Assembly (NCBI RefSeq): GCF_900142845.1
Contig: NZ_FSRU01000001.1
Location: forward strand, 868,001 to 932,000
DNA: 64,000 bases
Origin: Paraburkholderia phenazinium
GTDB lineage: Bacteria; Pseudomonadota; Gammaproteobacteria; Burkholderiales; Burkholderiaceae
Direction of reading: 5' to 3'
Shown here: positions 7,979-16,562 of the stretch, in pieces
How the letters are laid out: each line of letters opens with the position of its first letter
Numbering within the stretch: the first letter of the stretch is position 1
Position numbers and translations under genes: made by a program
Notes under the pieces: model-generated
Told to the model about the DNA's origin: nothing
The model's database searches: none
What the model saw: the letters and a program-made list of their open reading frames with translations, nothing else

Positions 7979-9389
7979 TTTTTGGCGTATCGCATTGGGC
8001 ATCCTGGCAATCTCCCCGTTGGTTCTGGTGGGGTGTGCAAACGGAGGGAGTGTGAATATGGAGAAGCACGCTATGCAATTTAGCTACACGACAAATGGCG
8101 CGGCGGATGGCAGTGTTAATACCTATGGAAACAATGAAATATCTGTCTTGGGTGAGATGTTGCGGGTCCAGATTGGTGATTCAATTAACAACCGGAATGC
8201 AAGCGGAATCGGGATATATGAGTTGAAACTGTCAAACCAGAATTTGGAAGAGGCCAGGAAGCTTGCGGAGCTGCTGTGCTCACCGAAAGATCCGAAAAGC
8301 GATGTACCGATCCCCGATCTTTACGTCGCAAAATGTGGTGGAGAGATCAGGAGCAGTTACGTGAAGGATTTTAGTCGTCCTGTTGCTATCAAGATTGCTG
8401 ATCTGGTGGATTCGCTAAGAAATGCAGGCGTTCAGGATGGACGGAAGCTCGTGAAGCTCGACATTTCACTCTTTTCCATTGAGCGCGCCACGGATGGATT
8501 TCTGGTGTCCGTCAGGTTTATCAATAGCGGAGACCACCCGATCAGGTTTAAGACGCCGGATAAGTGGGATACCAAAGTTGGCAGGCGTATGGATATGTTG
8601 GGTGTTAGCGGCTCGCGTGCAGGTTCCCGTGAACCTGAATTTGGTCTTGGGCTGGCCGGCCAGCCTCTTGTCGATCCAAAGCAATTTCCTGATGATCAGG
8701 TCAATCTTGCGCCGCACAGCTCCGTGGTTTTGAAAGTGAAGGCCGGTTCCATCGATAAATTCTCTGCTGGTGACTACAGTTTGGATGTCGGTGTATTTAT
8801 GAACATGGAGGTCACTGGAATCCAGTCCAGCCTTGTGCGCGTCGATTTTCAGTCGGACTCCAAGAATCCAACTCACGTTACCTTCGACCGCGACTATCCT
8901 TCGACGCCGCAGGAGCGCGAGCGGTGGGAAGCGTACCAGAGGACCCGCCTGTCATATTTTCCGGTCAACCCCGGCGAGACTTTCGCCGAGGACGGCCTAT
9001 ATCGCGCGGTACGCACCGGTGGAGATTCCCGCAGCCTGCAGCTCGTACCCTTCAAGGCCGGGGACGTTGCCACGAGAGACAACGTGAAAATGCTGATGGC
9101 GTCCGCCAGCGGCACCGAGTTCGACGGTCCAGTGCAATGGATATGGGAGGGCAGCGCACCGACGCCAGTCAGGCAGTGGTCGTTCGACATGACTGAAGGT
9201 ACCGAACACTTCTGCAAGCCACGCACCGTTTGCCCGCGCAGTGGCCGCTGGCTTGCACGTGTCTATTCACGCAGTTTGTCCACCGGCGAGTCGTACCGCT
9301 ACGACCTCGCGGGCATCGTCACCCGGCGACGTGGCGAAAGCATGCCTGCCGCAGCCGAAGGGACCGAGTGGGAATGGCTGGGAGTCTGA
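7968..9389 (+). CDS. Outer-membrane-type lipoprotein, probable immunity to the VgrG metallopeptidase tip
   Basis: This is a 473-residue lipoprotein. The N-terminus MIRNFWRIALGILAISPL ends in the lipobox L20-V-G-C23; Ala follows the Cys, so there is no inner-membrane retention Asp. The start at 7968 has GGAGG seven bases upstream and overlaps the end of vgrG, implying translational coupling. I do not recognise a named domain. The protein looks like two parts: an N-terminal beta-rich section (to about residue 300) in lower-GC DNA, and a C-terminal section (GETFAEDGLYRAVRTGG, VQWIWEG, SGRWLARVYS) in high-GC DNA. Position directly after an evolved vgrG and a periplasm-facing lipid anchor suit an immunity protein for a periplasmic toxin, but an accessory role is possible. 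Confidence 0.72.
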   Translation: MIRNFWRIALGILAISPLVLVGCANGGSVNMEKHAMQFSYTTNGAADGSVNTYGNNEISVLGEMLRVQIGDSINNRNASGIGIYELKLSNQNLEEARKLAELLCSPKDPKSDVPIPDLYVAKCGGEIRSSYVKDFSRPVAIKIADLVDSLRNAGVQDGRKLVKLDISLFSIERATDGFLVSVRFINSGDHPIRFKTPDKWDTKVGRRMDMLGVSGSRAGSREPEFGLGLAGQPLVDPKQFPDDQVNLAPHSSVVLKVKAGSIDKFSAGDYSLDVGVFMNMEVTGIQSSLVRVDFQSDSKNPTHVTFDRDYPSTPQERERWEAYQRTRLSYFPVNPGETFAEDGLYRAVRTGGDSRSLQLVPFKAGDVATRDNVKMLMASASGTEFDGPVQWIWEGSAPTPVRQWSFDMTEGTEHFCKPRTVCPRSGRWLARVYSRSLSTGESYRYDLAGIVTRRRGESMPAAAEGTEWEWLGV

Positions 9390-9390
9390 C

Positions 9391-9681
9391 GTGAGCGAAC
9401 GCGCCTGCATTCTCCGCCTGGACCGCACTACGGCAAACGGCACCGTACTCGACGGCATCGACGGCGTTGGCCCCGATGAACGCGGCATGAGCTACCTCGG
9501 GGCGCGCGTGCAGTGTCCCGCGTGTGGCTCGATCGGACTCATCGCCGCGAGTGGCCCGCGTTCAGAAGATGACGCGATGGACGGCAAGCTGCCTGCGCTT
9601 GAGGGCGACTTCTGCCGTTGTCGCTGCAGTCCGCCTCCGACGCTGATTGCCTCGCAGCGCGTCTGGACCTACGGAAGCTGA
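9391..9681 (+). CDS. PAAR-domain T6SS spike-tip protein
   Basis: This is a 96-residue protein starting with GTG one base after the lipoprotein stop; GGGAG lies upstream at suitable spacing. It has the PAAR repeat pattern: LRLDRTTANGTVLDGI, GARVQCPACGSIGLIAA, GKLPALEGDFCRCRC, and the terminal LIASQRVW. PAAR proteins form a metal-bound cone that sharpens the VgrG trimer and sometimes carries effectors. This one has no extension, so it is a plain tip. Cys residues in CPAC and CRCRC could supply metal ligands in place of some His residues. Its place in the vgrG operon supports joint assembly. Confidence 0.83.
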   Translation: MSERACILRLDRTTANGTVLDGIDGVGPDERGMSYLGARVQCPACGSIGLIAASGPRSEDDAMDGKLPALEGDFCRCRCSPPPTLIASQRVWTYGS

Positions 9682-9693
9682 CACGGAGGAAGG

Positions 9694-11103
9694 ATGAAGT
9701 TTCGCTGGGATCAGGTGATACCGGACGAGAAGGAGGCGAGCGAGCCGCCACCTATCTGGATTTATCTCGTGCTGTTCATTGCAGTGGAGTGCGTTGCGCT
9801 AGCGCTTACCGTGGCTACGTGGCCCACGGGCAAGCCAATCGCGCCAAAGGAATTTTTACGAGGAGTCCTGCTGATCGGGCCGGTCTTCTGGGGGGCGGTA
9901 TGCGCGTTCGTCTACTACGGTGCCCACGGAATGTACGCGTTCGACGCAGCCGTTTTCAACCAGGAGGGCTGGCGACTGCGCAGGTCGTGGCAGTACGAAA
10001 GCCGCTCCGGCGTCGCCGTGCTGGACAGTGTGGTGCTCGCACCAGAACCTGATCTGGCGGAACGCATGCTGAGCCTGGACGGTACGCCGCCACAGAATCC
10101 CGGCAAGGTCATGGCGCTCGACATGAATGAGACGGGCGCCGAATCCAGGTTGTATGCCGTGCTGAAAGAGTTGCTGATGCCGCTCGCACCCAAACTGGCC
10201 GCAGCCATGCACAGCAATTCGTTTCAACTGATGATGCAGGGCGACCGGGACGAATCGTCCGACATCATTCACGCCGTATGGAAGAAACTGGAGCTGCCGG
10301 GCGCACCGGATATCGTGTGCATGCGGCCTACGACGGAACCGAAGTTCGCGGAAAGGTGGTTCCCGGCTGACTGTGGGCCGTACCACCGCCTCGTGCTGGC
10401 GTGGCATCTGAATGATGCTGGCCCGGAGGTGGCAGAGGACTATTCGGAATTCGCCGTGGCACTACTGCTCGGGTCGTCCCAACTCATGTACGACAAACGT
10501 GACAAGCTCCGGGCGCAGGCGTGGCTGCTACGAGGGATCGCAACGGAGGCCGATCAGGTCGAGGACGCGCTAACGCTGCTGCTTCAGGCCGGGCAGGTGG
10601 AGACGAAACGCATCCGCCATTTCTGGCATAGCCGTCTGAAAGGTCTCGCGCGGCACGCAACCTTGGGTGCGATCCGGGACAGCGGTCTGGAAGTCTCCGG
10701 GCATGCACTTGAGCCGGCCATCGGGCCGCAGGCTCCAATGTCGCGGTGGCTGCTGTATGCGCTCGCGGCACGGATGGCGTATTTCGGACAGGGCGCGCAG
10801 CTCGTGGTGCAACCAGGGGAGAAGGGCGTCATGCTTAGTCTCGCTGTGAGGGAGCCGCAGCCGGTGAATGCACCATGGAAGGACAGCTATGGGTACTGGA
10901 TCATCCCGACTGCCGAGTTTGTCTTTATCTCGCTGTCGATGATTGGCCTGTTGCTGCTCGACAGCGGCAGCGGGTCAAGCGGTCCCGATACCACGATCGC
11001 CGTTGCGTGGCCGCTTCTGATCGCCGCATTTTTTGTGGAGAGATACTTCCGGTCCAGGCGTCTTGTTGAAGACTTCTGGAGCCTGTATCGCAGGGAGGCA
11101 TGA
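9694..11103 (+). CDS. T6SS-island inner-membrane protein of unknown function
   Basis: This is a 469-residue protein with an excellent ribosome site (GGAGGAAGG) before ATG 9694. Two membrane segments are visible near residues 22-43 (IWIYLVLFIAVECVALALTV) and 53-75 (FLRGVLLIGPVFWGAVCAFV). Two more sit near the C-terminus (YWIIPTAEFVFISLSMIGLL and AWPLLIAAFFVERYF). Between them is a soluble region of about 300 residues. I do not recognise a domain. It follows the PAAR gene by 12 bases and overlaps the start of the next gene, so it belongs to the vgrG operon. It may be an effector-loading adaptor, a second immunity factor or an effector; nothing in the sequence decides this. Confidence 0.68.
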   Translation: MKFRWDQVIPDEKEASEPPPIWIYLVLFIAVECVALALTVATWPTGKPIAPKEFLRGVLLIGPVFWGAVCAFVYYGAHGMYAFDAAVFNQEGWRLRRSWQYESRSGVAVLDSVVLAPEPDLAERMLSLDGTPPQNPGKVMALDMNETGAESRLYAVLKELLMPLAPKLAAAMHSNSFQLMMQGDRDESSDIIHAVWKKLELPGAPDIVCMRPTTEPKFAERWFPADCGPYHRLVLAWHLNDAGPEVAEDYSEFAVALLLGSSQLMYDKRDKLRAQAWLLRGIATEADQVEDALTLLLQAGQVETKRIRHFWHSRLKGLARHATLGAIRDSGLEVSGHALEPAIGPQAPMSRWLLYALAARMAYFGQGAQLVVQPGEKGVMLSLAVREPQPVNAPWKDSYGYWIIPTAEFVFISLSMIGLLLLDSGSGSSGPDTTIAVAWPLLIAAFFVERYFRSRRLVEDFWSLYRREA

Positions 11104-11552
11104 TGGCGCGCTCCCGGCAACTGAGGCGGATGCGCATTTTGCTGGTCCCGCCTTTCGTCAAGTTCGCGTGGGCAGGCATGCTCATACTGGCCATCTACAT
11201 CAATGTGGTGGGATGGTTTGCTGCGGAGGACCTGGGTGATCCGGCATGGGCGCAATACCCGCTGATCCTGCTGGGTTTCACGGTGGGGTTCATCGCGGAC
11301 GACCTGTGGTGTCGCTGGCAGCATGGCGTTGCCCATGCGCTGCACTTCGAGGACGTGATTGACGGGGTATGTCCCGACACGGAACACGAAATCTGCGAAG
11401 CAGCAGTGTGGCGTTGGTATGTGAAACAGGGCAGGCCGTGGCGGATCAGGGCGAACCGCGAGCGCCCGCAGGTGCGCTTCGCTGATGCGTGGCAGCGCAT
11501 GGAAGCGTACCAGCGGGCGATGGAGCGTGCCGTAAGGAATCACAGGGTGTGA
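11103..11552 (+). CDS. Small membrane protein closing the vgrG operon
   Basis: This is a protein of about 149 residues. In-frame ATG codons at 11100 and 11103 both overlap the previous stop; 11103 lies four bases after GGGAGG and is preferred. Two membrane spans are visible, KFAWAGMLILAIYINVVGWF and WAQYPLILLGFTVGFIADDL, followed by a cytoplasmic-looking tail rich in Arg, Trp and Glu. No family is recognised. A two-span membrane protein translationally coupled to a larger multi-span partner suggests the two act together. Confidence 0.65.
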   Translation: MARSRQLRRMRILLVPPFVKFAWAGMLILAIYINVVGWFAAEDLGDPAWAQYPLILLGFTVGFIADDLWCRWQHGVAHALHFEDVIDGVCPDTEHEICEAAVWRWYVKQGRPWRIRANRERPQVRFADAWQRMEAYQRAMERAVRNHRV

Positions 11553-11605
11553 TTTGCCCACACCCTTGTGAACGATTCCCGTGAAGAACTTCGCCTAGCG
11601 CTCCC

Positions 11606-12406
11606 TCACTCCGGCAACACCGCCACCGAAGCCTCACTCGTCAGCAACAGGAACGTCAACGTCTCCTGCAGATACAGCTTAACCACCTGATCCGTATGGC
11701 TAAGATAGCCAATGGACAGATCCTGTCCAATATGCAGATCGAAGTCCCCACCGCGCGTGGACAGCACACTCCCGCCGTCAATCGCCGGCGCCCAGATAAT
11801 CTCGCCGTTCACCAGCCGCTTGATATGCTCGAGCACCGGGTAACCCTGATCGCTCGCTTCGCTAACCGCGGTATAAGCATCAGCCCCCAGCAAAACCGAA
11901 TAAGGACCATCGACCCCCGCAAGCCGCAACTGCTCGAGCGCCTTCGCGATCACAGCCGGATAGCCGCTCACGTCAGCCGGTAAGCTCAGCTTAGGATTCG
12001 ACGACCCTTCGCGGATCCCAACAATATTCGCCGCCTTATAGCCATCGAAAATCGCGCGGTCCTCGGCATACGCCAGTTGTTGCGCGGCATCTTTCGCCGG
12101 CTGCCAGTCCGAGTCTTCCGCGCCATGCTCCACGTCGTCGATCGCTTCGCGCGTCAATTCAAACGGCACGCGCAGTTCCACCAGCGCTTTCACTTCGCGT
12201 TGACGCGCGCTGATGCCGGCCTGCGGCGGCGCGATGGTGGATTGATGACCCGTGCCCACGGCGGACAGACTCGCGCCCCCAGGGCCTTGCAGATCGACCA
12301 CGCGGCGACCCGCCACCGAGCGCTTGAAGGTTCGTGCGACTTCTTCCTCGATCTGCGACCAGGCGGCCGAGGATATGGGGGCGAGTTCGCGATGCAGGTT
12401 ATTCAT
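11606..12406 (-). CDS. Encapsulin nanocompartment shell protein (family 1)
   Basis: This is a 266-residue HK97-fold shell protein, the normal length for family 1 encapsulins. It begins MNNLHRELAPISSAAWSQIE, the conserved N-terminal helix, and has ARTFKRSVAGRRVVDLQGP, FELTREAIDDVEHGAEDSDW and GYPVLEHIKRLVNGEIIWAP, followed by LHIGQDLSIGYLSH and the C-terminal strand LYLQETLTFLLLT. Such proteins assemble into cytoplasmic icosahedral cages that enclose cargo enzymes. The start codon lies inside the end of the upstream DyP peroxidase gene (8-base overlap). Its AAAGGAG ribosome site is within that gene's last codons, so cargo and shell are coupled in translation. Confidence 0.95.
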   Translation of the reverse strand: MNNLHRELAPISSAAWSQIEEEVARTFKRSVAGRRVVDLQGPGGASLSAVGTGHQSTIAPPQAGISARQREVKALVELRVPFELTREAIDDVEHGAEDSDWQPAKDAAQQLAYAEDRAIFDGYKAANIVGIREGSSNPKLSLPADVSGYPAVIAKALEQLRLAGVDGPYSVLLGADAYTAVSEASDQGYPVLEHIKRLVNGEIIWAPAIDGGSVLSTRGGDFDLHIGQDLSIGYLSHTDQVVKLYLQETLTFLLLTSEASVAVLPE

Positions 12407-13472
12407 GTTGAGGTGCTCCTTTGAGAGAGCCGATGTTCAGCGAACCATCGCTGAGAGCCTCGGCAGACGGCAGGGATTCGGACGTATCGGTTGCGCTCGC
12501 AACCGTCGAGGGACTGCGCTCGGCCAGCGCCTCAAGCAGGGGCGCCGAAGGCACGAAGAACAGGCCGCCCGTGACAGCGCGGCTAAAGTCGAGCAGGCGG
12601 TCGTAGTTGCCGGGCGGACGGCCGACGAACATGTTCTCCAGCATCTGCTCGATCGGCGCAGGCGAGCGTGCATAGCCGATGAAGTAGGTGCCGAACTCGC
12701 CGAAGCCCGGCCGTCCAAACGGCATGTTGTCGCGCAGGATCTTGACCTCTTCGCCGTTCTCGTCGAGCGTCGTGAGCGAACTGTGCGACGAGCTCGGCTT
12801 CACCGCGGCGTCCAGTTCGATATCGGCGAGCTTGGTGCGGCCAATAATGCGCTCCTGCGTTTCCACCGAGAGCGCATTCCAGCCCGTCATATCGTGCAGA
12901 TACTTCTGCGTCAGCACGTAGCTGCCGCCGGCAAACCCGGGATCTTCCGCACCGACCACCGTGAACGTGACAGCCTCGTGACCGGTCGGATTCTCAGTAC
13001 CGTCCACGAAGCCGATCATGGCGCGTTGATCGAAATTACGGAAGCCGTGCACTTCGTCGATCGTGGTCACGGCGGTGGCAAGCCGGCCCATCAGCTGCGT
13101 GGCCAGTTCAAAGCACAGGTCCATCTGATTGGCGCGGATGTGCAGCAGGATGTCGCCGGGTGTCGCCACCGCGAGCCGCTCGCCGGAGCCGAATTCGCGG
13201 AACGGGTGCAGACCGGCCGGGCGCGGGGCGCCGAACAGCGCGTCCCAGGCCTCTGAGCCGAACCCGCATACACAGGAGAGGCCGCCCGCCGGCACGCGCT
13301 TGCCGACCGAGCGCACCAGCGCGGCGATATCGGCGCACCACGCGCGCACGGTTTCGCGACTGGCGGGGTCGGGGTTGACGGTTGCAACAATGAAGATGGC
13401 ACTGGGGGTTACCTGCACGGACACGGCTTGCGGTTCGTGGGTGACAGCAGCAGGGATCGGAGTATCGGACAT
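12399..13472 (-). CDS. dyp: DyP-type peroxidase with C-terminal encapsulin-targeting peptide
   Basis: This is a 357-residue dye-decolourising heme peroxidase. The hallmark GFVDGTENP lies at residues 154-162, with Asp157 as the distal acid. MPFGRPGFGEFGTYFIGYAR carries the Arg that helps peroxide cleavage, and ferredoxin-like halves flank it. After a Ser/Thr/Ala-rich linker (about 315-340) the protein ends with DGSLNIGSLKG at residues 342-352, an almost canonical family 1 encapsulin cargo tag. It is therefore the cargo of the shell protein encoded immediately downstream. DyP-loaded encapsulins are linked to oxidative-stress protection. The class is probably B (P-type). AAAGG upstream of ATG 13472 is an adequate ribosome site. 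Confidence 0.95.
   Translation of the reverse strand: MSDTPIPAAVTHEPQAVSVQVTPSAIFIVATVNPDPASRETVRAWCADIAALVRSVGKRVPAGGLSCVCGFGSEAWDALFGAPRPAGLHPFREFGSGERLAVATPGDILLHIRANQMDLCFELATQLMGRLATAVTTIDEVHGFRNFDQRAMIGFVDGTENPTGHEAVTFTVVGAEDPGFAGGSYVLTQKYLHDMTGWNALSVETQERIIGRTKLADIELDAAVKPSSSHSSLTTLDENGEEVKILRDNMPFGRPGFGEFGTYFIGYARSPAPIEQMLENMFVGRPPGNYDRLLDFSRAVTGGLFFVPSAPLLEALAERSPSTVASATDTSESLPSAEALSDGSLNIGSLKGAPQHE
12416..12422 (-). promoter_or_regulatory. Encapsulin ribosome-binding site embedded in the DyP targeting-peptide codons
   Basis: On the minus strand AAAGGAG lies nine bases before the encapsulin ATG at 12406. The same bases encode the Lys-Gly-Ala end of the DyP cargo tag. The two functions therefore constrain one sequence. 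Confidence 0.75.
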
Positions 13473-13731
13473 CGCTTCGGCCTTTCAGGGCTGACAGGTC
13501 AGGGAGGGGTGGCACAGGACGCGCTCGGCAACAGCATAGCTCACCCAAGGCGCCGCAGAACGCCAAGGGTAGCAGGGAGCGGGATTTAATGCGTGGCGGA
13601 TCCAGGCGCTGAAGCCGATCGGGTCTTCGGGAGAACGTCGATGGCGCTATGCGGTGCGTGCTGTGAGGGATACGCGGCGGGGCGCCAGTCGCAAATCTGG
13701 TCGCCTCCCGCGCGTTGAGCTTGGTCTGGTC

Positions 13732-15786
13732 CTACGCGCTTCGGGTTCTTAACGCCCAGTTCAAGCGCTTTTGCATGCTGGCGTTCGGATGAGCGAGGCG
13801 GTCGGCGAGCTGGGCCACGGCGCCGTCCAGTTGCGCCAGGGTTTGCGCATGCTGATGGCCTTGATGAGCCGTCACACTCGCTGTATTGCCCGCTGTCTGG
13901 ATCGGGTCGTCCGTGACAGACGACACAGCGGCTCCGTCGTAACGGGCAATCATGGCGTCGAGCCGCGCGAGAATCGACGCGGCGTGCGCGGCGCCGGCAT
14001 CCTGCGACGCAGTATCGTCATCGTGTCTCGCCGGATAGTCTGTATCGTCCGGTCGGCTCAGCACGCGTGCCCAATGCAGACAGCTCAACAGGGAACCGGT
14101 CGCGAGTTCGACGCCAGGATTCCACACGAACACTCGTTGCGTTTGCAACGGTCGCAATGCGACGCGCAGGTCATGCCAGCTTCGGTCCAGCGTGCGCATC
14201 GCCGTACTCGCGTTGGCGGCGTCCGGTTGGGCGCCGGTTTCCGTGGCGAGCCGCACCACTTGCCGAAGCGCCGCGAGCACGGCGGCGATCCGCGCTTCGA
14301 CGTGGCGCGTGGCCGCGAGCGGCATCATCAGGATCGCGACCGCAAACGAAACGATGCAGCCTACCATCACTTCCTCGATGCGCAACTGCACGAGCGGTCC
14401 CATTGCAAAGCCCAGTTGTCCGTAGACGAGCCCGACCAGCACCGTGATAAAGAACACCCCCGGCGCATACGCATTCAGGATGTAATAGGCCCAGCCGAAC
14501 ACGCACACCACCATGGCCGCGATCATCAGCAGCGGGGCGTCGTGCAGGGTGGTTGCCAGCAGCATGCTGGCGAGCGCGCCGGCCAGCGTTCCGGCAAGCC
14601 GTTGCGCGCCGCGATAGACGGTGTCGGCGCGCGAGCGGGTGCCGAGAAACACGACGAAGGTCGTGATGACCGCCCAGAACCAGCGCTCCGGCGAGAGCGA
14701 GTGGCCGATCGCCATGGCGAGCAAGGCCGCCGTGGTGGCGCGCGCCGCCGGTAGCCAGGCGAGCCTTGCGCGGATCTCGGCGAACCATGCGGCGGCGCTG
14801 TTCATGCTGCGTGTCGCAGGCTGCGTCCGCGAGATGCGCCTCGGTCCGGCAGCTTGCCTGAGCCGTTCGATGGCACGGCGTAGCGGTTCAGTACTCGCCG
14901 TTTCCGAGGGGGCCGAGCCGAACGTCATCTGCCCGGCTGCCACTTCCAGTTCGACGAGCCGTTCGCGTAGCGTGGCCGCGTCAGGCGGATTCAGCAGCGC
15001 GAGTTGTTCTTCGAGCGCGAGCGCTGCCGCGTTCAGTTCGGAGACTTCGGCGACTTCAGAGACTTCGGCGACGCGAGCGGCCGTGGCCATGCCCTGCGCT
15101 GGCGATAGCGCTTGCACTTGCGCAGCGCGAACCGCGGCGGCCAGCACGCGCTCCGCTCGCAGCGTGACGGTGTGGATCGCCAACTGCAGAGTCCGCGCCG
15201 CCCGCATGGGGACGATCACGCGTCCGACGAGCGCCACCATCGCAGGACCGACCATCGACAAGGCAACGGATTGCGCCGCTTCGACGGCAGTCGGGTGCAG
15301 ATACAGCCCGAGATAAAACATGACGACGCCGATCATGGCGCAGCCGAGCGCGCGCGGACCGCAAGCCTGGCACAGCATGCCGCTGAACATGACGAGCAGA
15401 AAGCCGGCGTCGCCCGCAAGCGGATAGCGGCTCAAGGCAGCGGCCACGGCAAAGTTCGCGCAGCCGCACAGATAGAGGTAGAACAGGGTGACGAACCACG
15501 CGCTGCGGCGTGCGTCGCGCACGAACAGTGGCGCGATCATGCTGAACAGGACGCCGAGGGCGGCGAGGGTGATTGGCTGGTGATGACCGGCCGTCCATGC
15601 GACGCAGGCGATGCCGCTCAACAGGCTGGCAAGGGCGACGCGCAAGGCGATGTGGAGGCGTACGAGTCCCGGGTCCGCAACCAGCAGGCGGCCGGCGACG
15701 CGTGAGAACGCGACAGCAATCATGATCGATGATATCCAGGCTAATAGTCCAGACCGGCTTTTGGCCGACTGCGACAGGGCGGGCAT
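13732..15786 (-). CDS. FUSC-family (fusaric acid resistance / YccS-like) inner-membrane protein
   Basis: This is a 684-residue protein with the duplicated layout of the FUSC superfamily. An N-terminal block of about six membrane helices (residues 20-180: HIALRVALASLLSGIACVAW, PITLAALGVLFSMIAPLFV) precedes a helical cytoplasmic stretch rich in Ala/Glu (about 185-330). A second membrane block follows (ARATTAALLAMAIGHSL, MLLATTLHDAPLLMIAAMVV). Family members are putative efflux components for aromatic acids and other toxic compounds. Partner MFP and outer-membrane genes usually seen with FusE-type pumps are absent here, so it may work alone. ATG 15786 is used; it lies inside a GGCGGGC/GCCCGCC hairpin without a clear ribosome site, and ATG 15723 is a plausible alternative. 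Confidence 0.8.
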   Translation of the reverse strand: MPALSQSAKSRSGLLAWISSIMIAVAFSRVAGRLLVADPGLVRLHIALRVALASLLSGIACVAWTAGHHQPITLAALGVLFSMIAPLFVRDARRSAWFVTLFYLYLCGCANFAVAAALSRYPLAGDAGFLLVMFSGMLCQACGPRALGCAMIGVVMFYLGLYLHPTAVEAAQSVALSMVGPAMVALVGRVIVPMRAARTLQLAIHTVTLRAERVLAAAVRAAQVQALSPAQGMATAARVAEVSEVAEVSELNAAALALEEQLALLNPPDAATLRERLVELEVAAGQMTFGSAPSETASTEPLRRAIERLRQAAGPRRISRTQPATRSMNSAAAWFAEIRARLAWLPAARATTAALLAMAIGHSLSPERWFWAVITTFVVFLGTRSRADTVYRGAQRLAGTLAGALASMLLATTLHDAPLLMIAAMVVCVFGWAYYILNAYAPGVFFITVLVGLVYGQLGFAMGPLVQLRIEEVMVGCIVSFAVAILMMPLAATRHVEARIAAVLAALRQVVRLATETGAQPDAANASTAMRTLDRSWHDLRVALRPLQTQRVFVWNPGVELATGSLLSCLHWARVLSRPDDTDYPARHDDDTASQDAGAAHAASILARLDAMIARYDGAAVSSVTDDPIQTAGNTASVTAHQGHQHAQTLAQLDGAVAQLADRLAHPNASMQKRLNWALRTRSA

Positions 15787-15789
15787 CAA

Positions 15790-16562
15790 GCCCGCCTGCT
15801 TCAGATCGCCGAGCTGGACTGTTAGCCGGGATCACCAGCTAACAGCCCGTTCGACGACGAACGACAACCCCGCGCATGACCGCATCGGCCGCAGCGAAAA
15901 GCTCCTGCGGAGCGGCGGCATGTTCGGGTTTTCCCGGATCATATCTGGTCAAAATTCGCTGTGTCCAGCAAAGCAAGTCAAATTAGCCGTATTTTCCGTA
16001 GGGATATTGAAAGTAACGGCAGCCCGGGACCGGACGCATGACTACATGCAGGACGGCGTGACGGGCCCCGAAATGCGTCAGAAGACCCCAACCCACGCAC
16101 GTCTCCCGAAGGGCGCGTCGCAGTCGCGAGCGTGAATCGCAAAAGCGAAAGTTCGTCGCTCCGCAAGAGTATTTAATATGCTTTCCTAATCAAATAAACC
16201 ACTCCGGTTTCACGTCGGCATGATTTCCGGTTTCTTTGCATGTTGCGCTGCGCCAGCGGCTAAACTACGCGCCTTCCATGCAAAACGTTGCGCTTTCAAC
16301 GAGGGTGGCAAAGCGGGGAAATGACTGCATTTAAGGCCTTGCCGCGAAGTCAATCCTGAGTATTGCATCGCTCCAGGTTGGCATTTCACAACGCTTTTCC
16401 CACTTCGCGTCCACTCCCAATGGACGACCTGGAATCGGCGTGCAAGCATCCGTCCCGTTGTGTGTTTCCGAACCCGAAACTGCCCACCAGGTTCGCCGTT
16501 GAACCTGTAATCGCAGTTCGAAAAAATGCCTCGTTTGAATATTTAAAAGCCCGGAGATCGTA
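15790..16562. other. Intergenic region between divergent FUSC and porin genes
   Basis: About 770 bases separate the two divergent genes. I see no supported gene; a 174-codon frame at 15611-16135 overlaps the FUSC gene on the opposite strand and lacks a plausible start. The DNA becomes AT-richer around 16160-16210 and 16530-16560, which suits promoters, and CCGGAGA precedes the porin ATG. The long leader could host regulation by sRNA, as is common for porins, but nothing specific can be shown. Confidence 0.5.

Noticed and set aside
12252..13256. 334-codon + strand frame over the encapsulin and DyP genes
   Set aside because: It is antisense to two strongly recognised genes.
15611..16135. 174-codon + strand frame between FUSC and porin
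   Set aside because: The first part is antisense to the FUSC gene, there is no ribosome site and the composition is not protein-like.
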